Part shown: piece by piece, positions 34,535 to 41,674 of the stretch
Position numbering within the stretch: the stretch's first letter is position 1
Layout: every line of letters begins with the position of its first letter
From: Roseicella sp. DB1501
GTDB lineage: Bacteria > Pseudomonadota > Alphaproteobacteria > Acetobacterales > Acetobacteraceae
Reading direction: 5' to 3'
DNA: 64,000 nucleotides
Assembly (NCBI RefSeq): GCF_013112485.1
Contig: NZ_JABFHG010000015.1
Location: 1 to 64,000, forward strand
Position numbers and translations under genes: made by a program
The notes under the pieces: model-generated
Databases searched by the model: none
What the model saw: the letters and a program-made list of their open reading frames with translations, nothing else
What the model was told of the DNA's origin: nothing

Positions 34535-35770
34535 TCAGGCAAAGGCGGCCCGGATCAGCGAGGCATAGCGGCGCAGCATGGCGGCCTGGTCCGTGGCCAG
34601 GGCCAGGCGGTAGGCCGACTCAACACATGCGCACGAAATCATATGGTTGTTCAACCTTACCGCGCATAGAGCCGTCAAGTCCGTAATGCCGCCGTTAGGC
34701 GCGATGGCGGCGAGACGGTCGGCCTCCTCGCCGAACCCCTCCATCGCATCGCCCGAGGCGATGACCGGGCAGCGCCGCGCCGCCGCCTCGAGGAAGACCA
34801 GCGGGCAGCCCTCCAGGCGCGAGGGCAGCAGCAGCGCATCGGCGGCCAGCATCCAGTCCGGCGCGTCGGCGACATGGCCGGGCAGGCGCAGCGCCGCCTC
34901 GCGCGCGGCCGGGCTGCGGCGCAGCGTCTCGCGCAGCGAGCCGTCGCCGAGCGCGACCAGGGTGGCGTCGCAGGCCGTCCGCAGCCGCGCGGCGATGCCG
35001 GGCAGCAGGTCGGCGCCCTTCTCCCATTCCAGCCGACCGGCGAAGAGCAGCAGCCGCGCCCCCGGCGGCAGGCCGAGCCGGCCGCGCAGCCGCGCCCGGG
35101 CCGCCGCCCGCAGTGCGGGATCCTCCGGCGGCACCGGCACGCCGTTCGGCACCACGGCGAAGCGCGCCGCCGGCAGGCCGAGCCGCGCCGCGGCGCGGGC
35201 GGCGACCGGCGCGGAGACCGCGGCGAAGCGCAGCGGCGCCGCGGCGAGGCGGGCGGTGACGGAAAGCGCCGCCGCCGGCAGCGGCGGCTCCGGCTCGCGC
35301 GGGGCGAGGTGGTGAATGGCCAGGGCCGGCAGGCCGGCCTCGATCACCGCCTGGAACAGGCCGAGACCGTGATCCGGCCAGGGCAGCGGCAACAGGACGA
35401 GGTCCGGCCGCACCGCCGCCAGGACCGGGGCGAGGGCCGCTGCCTGGGCCCGGATGGCGGCCTCGATCCCGCCGCCGGCCGAGGCATCGGGCCGCCAGGC
35501 GAGCGGCGCCGGCTGCAACCGCACCGCGGCCCGCCCCTCGGCCCTACCCCCTGTCCCCCCTGGCGTTTCCAGCATGGCGGCGAAGCCGGCGGCGAGCGGC
35601 GGCGCCAGGGCGACCGTGACCGCGACGCCGGCGGCGGCCAGCGCGGCGGCGAGGACGGCGCTGTGCCGCTCCGTGCCGCCCAGCCCGACCGAGGGCAGGG
35701 CCAGCAGGATGCGCGAGACGCCCCCACCTGGCCCGCCCCTTGGCCCTCCCCTTGGCGCACCAGGCGTCAC
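34535..35770 (-). CDS. glycosyltransferase family 4 protein with atypical C-terminal segment
   Basis: This 411-residue GT-B enzyme reads RILLALPSVGLGGTERHSAV, then FAVVPNGVPVPPEDPALRA, LLFAGRLEWEKGADLLPGI and LLLPSRLEGCPLVFLEAAA. The GTG start overlaps the rsmD stop (GTGA). The first residues are a GGPRGGPGGG repeat. Near the C-terminus, NGGITDLTALCAVRLNNHM and the following residues are encoded by a stretch (34615-34695) much poorer in GC than its surroundings, in place of the usual Ala-rich helix. The reading frame is intact, so this looks like a small replacement or insertion. Confidence 0.87.
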   Translation of the reverse strand: MTPGAPRGGPRGGPGGGVSRILLALPSVGLGGTERHSAVLAAALAAAGVAVTVALAPPLAAGFAAMLETPGGTGGRAEGRAAVRLQPAPLAWRPDASAGGGIEAAIRAQAAALAPVLAAVRPDLVLLPLPWPDHGLGLFQAVIEAGLPALAIHHLAPREPEPPLPAAALSVTARLAAAPLRFAAVSAPVAARAAARLGLPAARFAVVPNGVPVPPEDPALRAAARARLRGRLGLPPGARLLLFAGRLEWEKGADLLPGIAARLRTACDATLVALGDGSLRETLRRSPAAREAALRLPGHVADAPDWMLAADALLLPSRLEGCPLVFLEAAARRCPVIASGDAMEGFGEEADRLAAIAPNGGITDLTALCAVRLNNHMISCACVESAYRLALATDQAAMLRRYASLIRAAFA

Positions 35771-36330
35771 GCCAGCGCCTCGGCGCGCAGCACCAGCAGA
35801 TGCGCCGCCCCATGCGCCCGCTCGGCGAGCAGGGCGAAGCCCGGCGGCGGCGCCTCGGGCGCGGCGCCGTATTCGGCGCAGACCAGGGCGCCCGGCGCGA
35901 TCCAGCCGGCGGCACCGAGTCCGGCGAGGGCCGCCGCCATCAGCCCCTCGCGGTAGGGCGGGTCGAGGAAGAGCAGGTCGCAGGCCGCCGCGGCGCGGGG
36001 CGGGTGCGTGGCATCGGCGGCCAGCACCCGGCAGCGCGCCTCCTCGCGGCAGGCGGCGATATTGGCGCGCAGCGCGGCGAGGGCCGCCCGGTCGGTCTCG
36101 AGGAAGCTGGCCGCGGCGGCGCCGCGCGACAGCGCCTCGAGGCCGAGCGCCCCGGTGCCGGCGAAGGCGTCGAGCACCGTGGCGCCCTCGACCCGCCCGC
36201 GCCCGGCCCAGGGCGCGTGCCAGAGCATGTCGAACAGCGCCTGCCGCACCCGGTCCGCGGTGGGGCGGGTGGCGGCGCCGGCCGGGGCGAGCAGGCGCCG
36301 GCCACGATGCCGTCCGGCGATGATGCGCAT
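35767..36330 (-). CDS. rsmD: 16S rRNA (guanine966-N2)-methyltransferase RsmD
   Basis: This 187-residue enzyme methylates G966 of 16S rRNA using SAM. It starts RIIAGRHRGRRLLAPAG, has RPTADRVRQALFDML, the SAM loop DAFAGTGALG (54-63), and DPPY at 123-126. The length is standard. It lies between the pseudouridine synthase gene and the glycosyltransferases, 21 bases from the former and overlapping the latter. Confidence 0.96.
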   Translation of the reverse strand: MRIIAGRHRGRRLLAPAGAATRPTADRVRQALFDMLWHAPWAGRGRVEGATVLDAFAGTGALGLEALSRGAAAASFLETDRAALAALRANIAACREEARCRVLAADATHPPRAAAACDLLFLDPPYREGLMAAALAGLGAAGWIAPGALVCAEYGAAPEAPPPGFALLAERAHGAAHLLVLRAEALA

Positions 36331-36351
36331 GGCCGCGCCCCCGCCCGCGCC

Positions 36352-37140
36352 TCAGCCCTCCGCCGCGCCGCCATGCCGGGGCCGCGGCGGCGCCCTCAGG
36401 CCAAGCTGCTCGCGCAGCACCTTCGGGTTCACCTCCTCGACCCCGCCGCGCGGCAGGGCGCCGAGCTGGAAGGGCCCGTAGGCGGTGCGGATCAGGCGGG
36501 AGACGTTCAGGCCGAGATGCTGCATGACGCGCCGGATCTCGCGGTTCTTGCCCTCGTGCAGGGCGACGGTGAGCCAGGCATTGGCGCCCTTGCGGCTGTC
36601 GAGCCCGGCCTCGATCGGGGCGTAGCGCACGCCTTCCACGGTGACGCCGCCGGCCAGCGCCGCCAGGGCCCGCTCGTCGACGAAGCCGTTCACCCGCACC
36701 CGGTAGCGGCGCAGCCAGCCATTGGCCGGCAGCTCCAGCCGCCGCGCCAGGGCGCCGTCATTGGTCAGCAGCAGCAACCCCTCCGAGTTCAGATCGAGCC
36801 GGCCGACCGAGACCAGGCGCGGCAGGCCGGGCGGCAGCGAATCGAAGACCGTCGGCCGGCCCTTCTCGTCGCGATGCGTGGTCACCAGCCCGACCGGCTT
36901 GTGGTAGCGGAACAGCCGGCTGCGCTGCGGCTCGGCGACCGGGCGGCCATCGACGGTGACGAGGTCGCCCGGCCGGATGAAGGTGGCCGGCGACTCGACG
37001 ACGCGGTTCTCCAGCTTCACCCGCCCCTCGGCGATCATCGCCTCGGCGTCGCGCCGGCTGGCGACGCCGGCGCGGGCCAGCCACTTGGCGATGCGCTCGC
37101 CCCGCGCCTCCGGGGCCGCCTCCTCTGCCGGCTCAGCCAC
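36352..37140 (-). CDS. RsuA/RluB-family RNA pseudouridine synthase
   Basis: This 262-residue protein has an S4 RNA-binding domain (about 14-60, RIAKWLARAGVASRRDAEAM) and then the synthase domain with Asp116 in VGRLDLNSEGLLLLTNDG and KNREIRRVMQHLGL. It isomerises a uridine in rRNA, most likely of the large subunit (RluB type). The GTG start overlaps the upstream amidotransferase stop by eight bases, showing coupling with puuD-like and rsmD. Confidence 0.93.
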   Translation of the reverse strand: MAEPAEEAAPEARGERIAKWLARAGVASRRDAEAMIAEGRVKLENRVVESPATFIRPGDLVTVDGRPVAEPQRSRLFRYHKPVGLVTTHRDEKGRPTVFDSLPPGLPRLVSVGRLDLNSEGLLLLTNDGALARRLELPANGWLRRYRVRVNGFVDERALAALAGGVTVEGVRYAPIEAGLDSRKGANAWLTVALHEGKNREIRRVMQHLGLNVSRLIRTAYGPFQLGALPRGGVEEVNPKVLREQLGLRAPPRPRHGGAAEG

Positions 37141-37849
37141 GGCAGGCGGCGACGAAGGCGCGGAAGATCAGCGGATCGGCCGGGTCAACGGCGTATTCCG
37201 GGTGCCACTGCACGCCGAGGGCGAAGCGGTGCCCGGGATGCTCGACCCCTTCCACCACGCCGTCCGGCGCCAGCGCGTTGATGACGGCGCCAGGGCCGGC
37301 CGTCGCCACCGCCTGGTGATGCGCGCTGTTCACCGCCATGCGCGGCCGGCCGGTGATGCGGGCGAGCAGCGTGTTCGCGGCGATGGCGATCTCATGCCCC
37401 GGCTCGTGCCGCGGATTGGGCTGCTCGTGCTCCAGCGCATCGGCCACCGAATCGGGAATGTGCTGGATGAGCGTGCCGCCGAAGGCGACGGCGAGCAGCT
37501 GCTGGCCGCCGCAGATGCCGAGCACCGGCATGTCGCGGGCCAGCGCGCCGCGCGTCGCGGCGAGCTCGAAATCGGTGCGGCCGGATTTCAGCGTCACCGT
37601 CGGATGGGTCGGGCCGCCGCCATAGAGCGAGGGATCGACATCGAAGGCGCCGCCGGTGATCAGCAGCCCGTCGATCTCGTCGAGATAGGTCTCGGCGAGC
37701 TCGGGATGGTGCGGCAGGGCGATGGGCAGGGCCCCCGCCTCGGCCAGGGCGGAGAAGTAGTTCTTGCGGAGGGCGTACCAGGGAAGCTTGGAGTAGCCGC
37801 CCGGCTCCTCCGCATCCAGGGTGACGCCGATGACGGGGCGGGTGCGCAT
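37133..37849 (-). CDS. class I glutamine amidotransferase-like hydrolase (PuuD type)
   Basis: This 238-residue peptidase C26 protein shows VIGVTLDAEEPGGYS, LLITGGAFDVDPSLYGG, the nucleophile Cys113 in GICGGQQ, and His216/Glu218 in GVQWHPEY. It matches gamma-glutamyl-gamma-aminobutyrate hydrolases, which release glutamate from a gamma-glutamyl amide. No other putrescine genes are nearby, so the actual substrate is open. It is the first gene of the minus-strand chain and is divergent from tadA. Confidence 0.9.
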   Translation of the reverse strand: MRTRPVIGVTLDAEEPGGYSKLPWYALRKNYFSALAEAGALPIALPHHPELAETYLDEIDGLLITGGAFDVDPSLYGGGPTHPTVTLKSGRTDFELAATRGALARDMPVLGICGGQQLLAVAFGGTLIQHIPDSVADALEHEQPNPRHEPGHEIAIAANTLLARITGRPRMAVNSAHHQAVATAGPGAVINALAPDGVVEGVEHPGHRFALGVQWHPEYAVDPADPLIFRAFVAACRG

Positions 37850-37894
37850 GCGCGGTTGCTAGACCTGAACACCTTACCGGTACAAGATTCGTCG

Positions 37895-38350
37895 ATGCCG
37901 CGCCCGGTCGCCCCCGCCATCGAACACGCCCTGGCCGAGGCCCGCATCGCGGCGGCGCGCGGCGAGGTGCCGGTGGGCGCAGTGGTGACGGATGCCGCCG
38001 GGCGGGTGCTGGCCGCCGCCGGCAACGAGGTGGAGGCACGGCACGATCCCTCGGCGCATGCCGAGATGCTGGCGCTGCGCGCCGCCGCCGCCGGGCGGGG
38101 GGAGAAATTCCTCGCCGGCTGCACCCTGACCGTGACGCTCGAGCCCTGCCCGATGTGCGCCCAGGCGGCGAGCTTCTTCCGCATCGGGCGGCTGGTCTTC
38201 GGCGCCTATGACCCGAAGGGCGGCGGGGTGGAGCATGGCGCCCGCGTGCTCGCCGCCAGTTCCTGCCACCATCGGCCCGAGGTGGTGGGCGGGCTGCGGG
38301 AGGCGGACTGCGCGGCGCTGCTGCGCGATTTCTTCGCCGCCCGGCGCTGA
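37895..38350 (+). CDS. tadA: tRNA-specific adenosine deaminase TadA
   Basis: This 151-residue zinc deaminase converts A34 to inosine in tRNA-Arg. It shows EVPVGAVV, the zinc site HAE (55-57) and PCPMC (84-88), with SCHHRPEVVGGL near the end. TTGCTA (37857) and TACAAG (37881) upstream form a possible promoter that would put the transcript start almost at the ATG, so the mRNA may be leaderless. It is divergent from the PuuD-like gene across about 45 bases. Confidence 0.95.
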   Translation: MPRPVAPAIEHALAEARIAAARGEVPVGAVVTDAAGRVLAAAGNEVEARHDPSAHAEMLALRAAAAGRGEKFLAGCTLTVTLEPCPMCAQAASFFRIGRLVFGAYDPKGGGVEHGARVLAASSCHHRPEVVGGLREADCAALLRDFFAARR

Positions 38351-38404
38351 GGGGCGGCGGCGCTCAGTGCAACGCCATGCCACTCCGCAACAATTACGAT
38401 GAGG

Positions 38405-38590
38405 TCAGGTTGTGGCGGCGGCTGGCTGCGGCGGATGCGGCGGCGCAGCCGGCTCGGCCCCCGCCATCTCGGCCGATGGCGCCTCGGGCTCCTCAGCGGC
38501 GGCGGCGGCCGGCAGGGCGGTGCCGGCGAGGCTGGCCGAGAGCAGCAACCGCCGCAGGAAGTCGCCCCAGGGATCGACGCGTTTGTCCAT
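38405..38590 (-). CDS. small hypothetical protein
   Basis: This 61-residue protein begins MDKRVDPWGDFLRRLLLSAS and continues through a weakly hydrophobic stretch to an Ala/Pro/Glu-rich tail. GGAGGTGA, a near-perfect ribosome site, stands seven bases before the ATG, which is the main evidence that it is real. It may be an exported or membrane-tethered peptide. No family is recognised. Confidence 0.6.
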   Translation of the reverse strand: MDKRVDPWGDFLRRLLLSASLAGTALPAAAAAEEPEAPSAEMAGAEPAAPPHPPQPAAATT

Positions 38591-38864
38591 GCGCGTCACC
38601 TCCGGCTCATCCTGAGAGGGGATGCGTCCTCGCCCGACATAGCCCGTACCCCTGGTTGCGAGAAGAGTATCGCACAACTGTCGTGGAGTAATGACGGCGG
38701 AAATAATACCAGATGTTTCCAAGTGCAGCTTTCGCCCCGGTGTGGGTTGCACAACACAGTGATTATTGCGGGGTTGATCGTCGGCCGGCGCCACCCCTGG
38801 CCAAGCCGCCGCGCCTGCGGCAAGCCCGCCATCGGCCTCGCCGAGTCTCGAGAAGGATGCGTCC
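38591..38864. promoter_or_regulatory. AT-richer divergent intergenic region
   Basis: About 270 bases between the small protein and the Bug gene. The part from 38640 to 38780 is clearly poorer in GC than its surroundings, with GTATCGCACAACTGTCG, GGAAATAATACCAG and GGGTTGCACAACACAGTG. It is likely to hold divergent promoters and perhaps a regulator site. No exact consensus promoter can be assigned, and no repeat of the A, B or C type is present. Confidence 0.4.
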
Positions 38865-39866
38865 ATGATCGCCCGTCGCCGGCTGCTCGCCGTCTCCCTC
38901 ATCCCGGCCGGGCTGGCGCGGGCCCAGGGCCAGGGCCAGGGCCAGACACCGGCAGCGCCCGACTCCTGGCCGAACCGCCCGGTTCGCATCCTCCTCGCCT
39001 ACCCGCCCGGCGGCAGCACGGATGTGCTGGCGCGCACGCTGGCCGAGCGGCTGGCGGCGACGATCGGCGGGCCCGGCTTCGTGGTGGAGAACCGCCCGGG
39101 CGGCGCGGCGGTGGTCGGCACCCAGGCCGCGGCGGTGGCGGCGCCGGACGGCTACACGCTCAGCCTCGGCAACAACCAGACGCATGCGGCCAATGCCGCC
39201 ATGGTGCAGGGCCTGCCCTACCGGCCGGTCGAGGATTTCGCGCCGATCGGCCGACTCGCCGAGGTGCACCATGCGCTGGTCGTGCCGGCCAGCTCCCCCG
39301 TCCGCAGCCTCGCCGCGCTGGCGGCGCGCGGGCGGGAGGGCGGGCGGCTGACCTATGCCTCCTCCGGCGTCGGCTCGGCGAGCCATGTCATCGCCGAGAG
39401 CTTCGTGCGGCGCGAGGGGCTGCAGGCGACCCATGTGCCCTATCGCGGCGGCGCCCAGGCGGTGACGGATACGGTGGCCGGCACGGTGGACTTCTTCGTC
39501 TCCACCTGGCCGCAGGTGGTGACGCTGGTGAAGGACGGGCGGCTGCGCTGCCTCGGCCTGGGCGCGCCGCAGCGCCTGGCCGAGCTGCCGGAGGTGCCGA
39601 GCTTCGCCGAAGCCGGCGCGCCCTATATGGCGGTCGACGCCTGGTTCGGCCTCTGGGCGCCCGCGCAGACGCCGCAGCCGATCATCGACCGCCTCTCCGA
39701 GGCGCTGCCGCGCATCCTAGCGGAGCCGGAGATGACGGCGCGGCTGGCCAATCTCGGCTTCCTGCCGGCGCCGCTGCCGGCCGCGGCCTTCGCCGCCTTC
39801 CAGCGGGCGGAGGTGGAGCGCTGGCGCGGGCTGGTGGAGCTCACCGGCATCCGGCTGGAGGGATAG
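38865..39866 (+). CDS. Bug/TctC-family binding protein
   Basis: This 333-residue exported protein has a signal (MIARRRLLAVSLIPAGLARA), a QGQGQGQ linker, and the Bug motifs LLAYPPGGSTDVLART, VENRPGGAAVVGTQAAAV, THVPYRGGAQAVTDTVAGTV and PEVPSFAEAGAPYM. It should capture a carboxylate ligand. No transporter genes adjoin it. Upstream is a low-GC regulatory region. Confidence 0.92.
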   Translation: MIARRRLLAVSLIPAGLARAQGQGQGQTPAAPDSWPNRPVRILLAYPPGGSTDVLARTLAERLAATIGGPGFVVENRPGGAAVVGTQAAAVAAPDGYTLSLGNNQTHAANAAMVQGLPYRPVEDFAPIGRLAEVHHALVVPASSPVRSLAALAARGREGGRLTYASSGVGSASHVIAESFVRREGLQATHVPYRGGAQAVTDTVAGTVDFFVSTWPQVVTLVKDGRLRCLGLGAPQRLAELPEVPSFAEAGAPYMAVDAWFGLWAPAQTPQPIIDRLSEALPRILAEPEMTARLANLGFLPAPLPAAAFAAFQRAEVERWRGLVELTGIRLEG

Positions 39867-39894
39867 GACCGCGCAGCGGCGTCGCCGGGAACGG

Positions 39895-40164
39895 TCAGAG
39901 GTACGTCCCGCGCTCCAGGATCTCGAGCGTGTAGTCGCGGTAGCTCATGCCCAGCGCCTCGGCCCGGGCGAGGCGGCGCAGCGCGATCTCCCGCGGCACC
40001 TTCCAGGCCTGCTTGCATTTCTTCCGCCAGACGAAGCCGCGCCAGCTCTCTTCCGGATCGAGGGGTGGGCCGTTGTTGTGGCCGGTGCGCGGCGGCGAGG
40101 CGCTTTCCGGGCGCGGTGCCTCGAAGCGAGGCATCGGCAGGCGGCGACGGCGGCGCAGAAGCAT
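39895..40164 (-). CDS. conserved small hypothetical protein (HNNGPPL motif)
   Basis: This 89-residue basic protein reads GHNNGPPLDPEESWRGFVWR, KCKQAWKVPREIALRRLARA and EALGMSYRDYTLEILERGTYL. Short alphaproteobacterial proteins with the HNNGPPL start and a YRDYT-LERG end are widespread but uncharacterised, as far as I recall. The start could be the ATG at 40164 or one ten codons later (40134). It is 49 bases downstream of holC on the same strand, so the two may be co-transcribed; a nucleic-acid-binding role is conceivable from its charge. Confidence 0.78.
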   Translation of the reverse strand: MLLRRRRRLPMPRFEAPRPESASPPRTGHNNGPPLDPEESWRGFVWRKKCKQAWKVPREIALRRLARAEALGMSYRDYTLEILERGTYL

Positions 40165-40213
40165 GGACCAGGCTCCCTCTCGGCGCCCGGCCTTGCAATC
40201 GCCACGCCAGCGA

Positions 40214-40675
40214 TCAGCCCATCTTCTTCTCCCAGCCGCGCGGGCCCTGCTGCCAGTAGGAGAGCGCATGCCCCGCCGCCCGCGCCGCGCTCCAGCGCCG
40301 CCGCGCCGCGGCGACCGCCGCCTCGTCGCCGCCATCGAAGAGGTCGAGCACGCGGTCGAACAGCGCCAGCCGGGCGCTCTCCGCGCCATCGACCAGGACC
40401 AGGAAGCGCGCACCATTCGCCGCGCCCGCCTCGCCCACATCCTCGGCGGTGAGCCAGATCGGCTGCTGCGCCGCATGCCCCATCGCCTTGCTGCCATGCG
40501 GCAGCCAGTCGGGATCGCTGCTCAGCCAGAGCGCGGCATCGAGCGCGGCGACCCGTTCCTCGCTGCCGCAGAGCACCAGGGCGCGGCCGCCGCTCGCCAG
40601 CACGCGGCCGAGCAGCTTCGGCAGCGCCTGGTCCAGCGGCGTGCGGGTCAGGTGATAGAAAGCGATCTCGGCCAT
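40214..40675 (-). CDS. holC: DNA polymerase III chi subunit
   Basis: This 153-residue protein has EIAFYHLTRTPLDQALPKLL, GRALVLCGSEERVAALDAAL, LWLSSDPDWLPHG and ARFLVLVDGAES, the chi pattern. Chi links the clamp loader to single-strand binding protein. It is normal length. The aminopeptidase pepA lies nearby at 43198, an association with holC common in proteobacteria, although here two insert regions separate them. Confidence 0.92.
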   Translation of the reverse strand: MAEIAFYHLTRTPLDQALPKLLGRVLASGGRALVLCGSEERVAALDAALWLSSDPDWLPHGSKAMGHAAQQPIWLTAEDVGEAGAANGARFLVLVDGAESARLALFDRVLDLFDGGDEAAVAAARRRWSAARAAGHALSYWQQGPRGWEKKMG

Positions 40676-40687
40676 GGCCGGCCGAGA

Positions 40688-40792
40688 CTACAGCGGATTG
40701 CGTTCAAGATTGAACGCCGCCTCGCTGCAGCCTGTTGTTTTCAGAGCAGAGTCACGCGTCCGGGCGGTCTCGCCCTCCCGCGATCTGCCCTG
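40688..40792 (+). repeat. A-type mosaic repeat
   Basis: CTACAGCGGATTGCGTTCAA-GA-TTGAACGC hairpin, TGTTGTTTTCAGAGCAG, TCACGCGTCCGGGCGGTC and CCGCGATCTGCCCTG. Very close to the copy at 23221; the last CTCTAG is altered to CCCTG. Confidence 0.85.
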
Positions 40793-40832
40793 TCGCGGCC
40801 CGTCGGCGGGAGCGACCCGCCCGGCATCCCGA

Positions 40833-41396
40833 TCACCTGGTCGCTCGTTGAGCCGCCTGGCGCGCCCGCCAATCCATCGCCTCGCGCAACTGCTCCGGCG
40901 TGTCCTGCGCACCCATCTGCTCGGCGGCACTCAGCGCGGTATGGCCGGCGCCGTCCTCGAGGAAAGAATCGGCGCCACGAGCGAGCAGCAATTCGACGAT
41001 CTCGGTGCGATTGAACATCGCGCCCACCATCAGCGCCGTGCGGCCGCCCTCGCCGCGCCCGTCCACCGCCGCGCCGCGATCGAGCAGCAGCGTCACCACC
41101 GGGACCACGCCCTTGAAGGCCGCGGCGGCGAGCGGCATCTGGCCGCGGTCATTGGCGAGGTCCGGATCGGCGCCGCCGTCAAGCAAGGCCCGCACCGCCT
41201 CGAGCTGGCCGTGATAGGCGGCGAGCATCAGCAGGCTGTCGCCCTTCTCGTTGCGAAGGTTGGGCGGCAGGCCGCGGCGCAGCAGCTCCGCCAGCACCTC
41301 TCCCTCGCCGGCGCGCGCTGCCTGGAAGACACGACGGGCGAGGGCCAGGGTCTCCGCATCGGGCTCCGTGCCCGGCCTCACCGTCTCGTCCTGCAT
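40833..41396 (-). CDS. ankyrin repeat protein
   Basis: This 187-residue protein has a helical start and then four ankyrin repeats from about residue 45: KGDSLLMLAAYHGQLEAVRA, RGQMPLAAAAFKGVVPVVTL, GRTALMVGAMFNRTEIVELL and GHTALSAAEQMGA. Ankyrin repeats bind proteins; no enzyme domain or export signal is attached. It is flanked on both sides by mosaic repeats. Similar short ankyrin proteins often sit near catalases, but no functional partner is visible here. Confidence 0.88.
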   Translation of the reverse strand: MQDETVRPGTEPDAETLALARRVFQAARAGEGEVLAELLRRGLPPNLRNEKGDSLLMLAAYHGQLEAVRALLDGGADPDLANDRGQMPLAAAAFKGVVPVVTLLLDRGAAVDGRGEGGRTALMVGAMFNRTEIVELLLARGADSFLEDGAGHTALSAAEQMGAQDTPEQLREAMDWRARQAAQRATR

Positions 41397-41466
41397 CCGC
41401 CCTCCCGATCGCCTTCGGCCATCCTGGCGCCAACGCGGCGCGGCACGGCACGTTGCCGGGCGCGCT

Positions 41467-41569
41467 CGGAGCATTTCCGTTCACCTGCGTTTTCAGGAAA
41501 TGCCCCGGTCTGTTGCTTTCCGGGCAGATTCACGTCTCCGGGCGTTCACGCCCTCCTGCGATCCGCCCT
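41467..41569 (+). repeat. A-type mosaic repeat with a different hairpin
   Basis: GGAGCATTTCCGTTCACCTG / TCAGGAAATGCC arms, then TGTTGCTTTCCGGGCAGATT, CTCCGGGCGTTCACGCCCTC and GCGATCCGCCCTG. The distal half equals that of the copy at 23221, and the first hairpin differs, so hairpin halves seem interchangeable. It joins a B-type copy. Confidence 0.8.
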
Positions 41570-41674
41570 GGACCATGATCCGCTCGCACGGGGTCGCGGA
41601 TCATGGTCCAGGCCGTGGCTTGATCGCGTGAGTCACGCTTTCCGGTGTTTCCACCTCAAGCGATCACGCTCTAG
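41570..41674 (+). repeat. B-type mosaic repeat
   Basis: GACCATGATCCGC / GCGGATCATGGTC arms, AGGCCGTGGCTTGATCGCG, AGTCACGC and AGCGATCACGCTCTAG. The final CTAG holds the stop codon of the minus-strand aminopeptidase paralogue. Confidence 0.88.

Noticed and set aside
41467-41674. CRISPR array suggested by adjacent repeats
   Set aside because: Only two unlike units stand together, with no regular spacers and no cas genes in the window.
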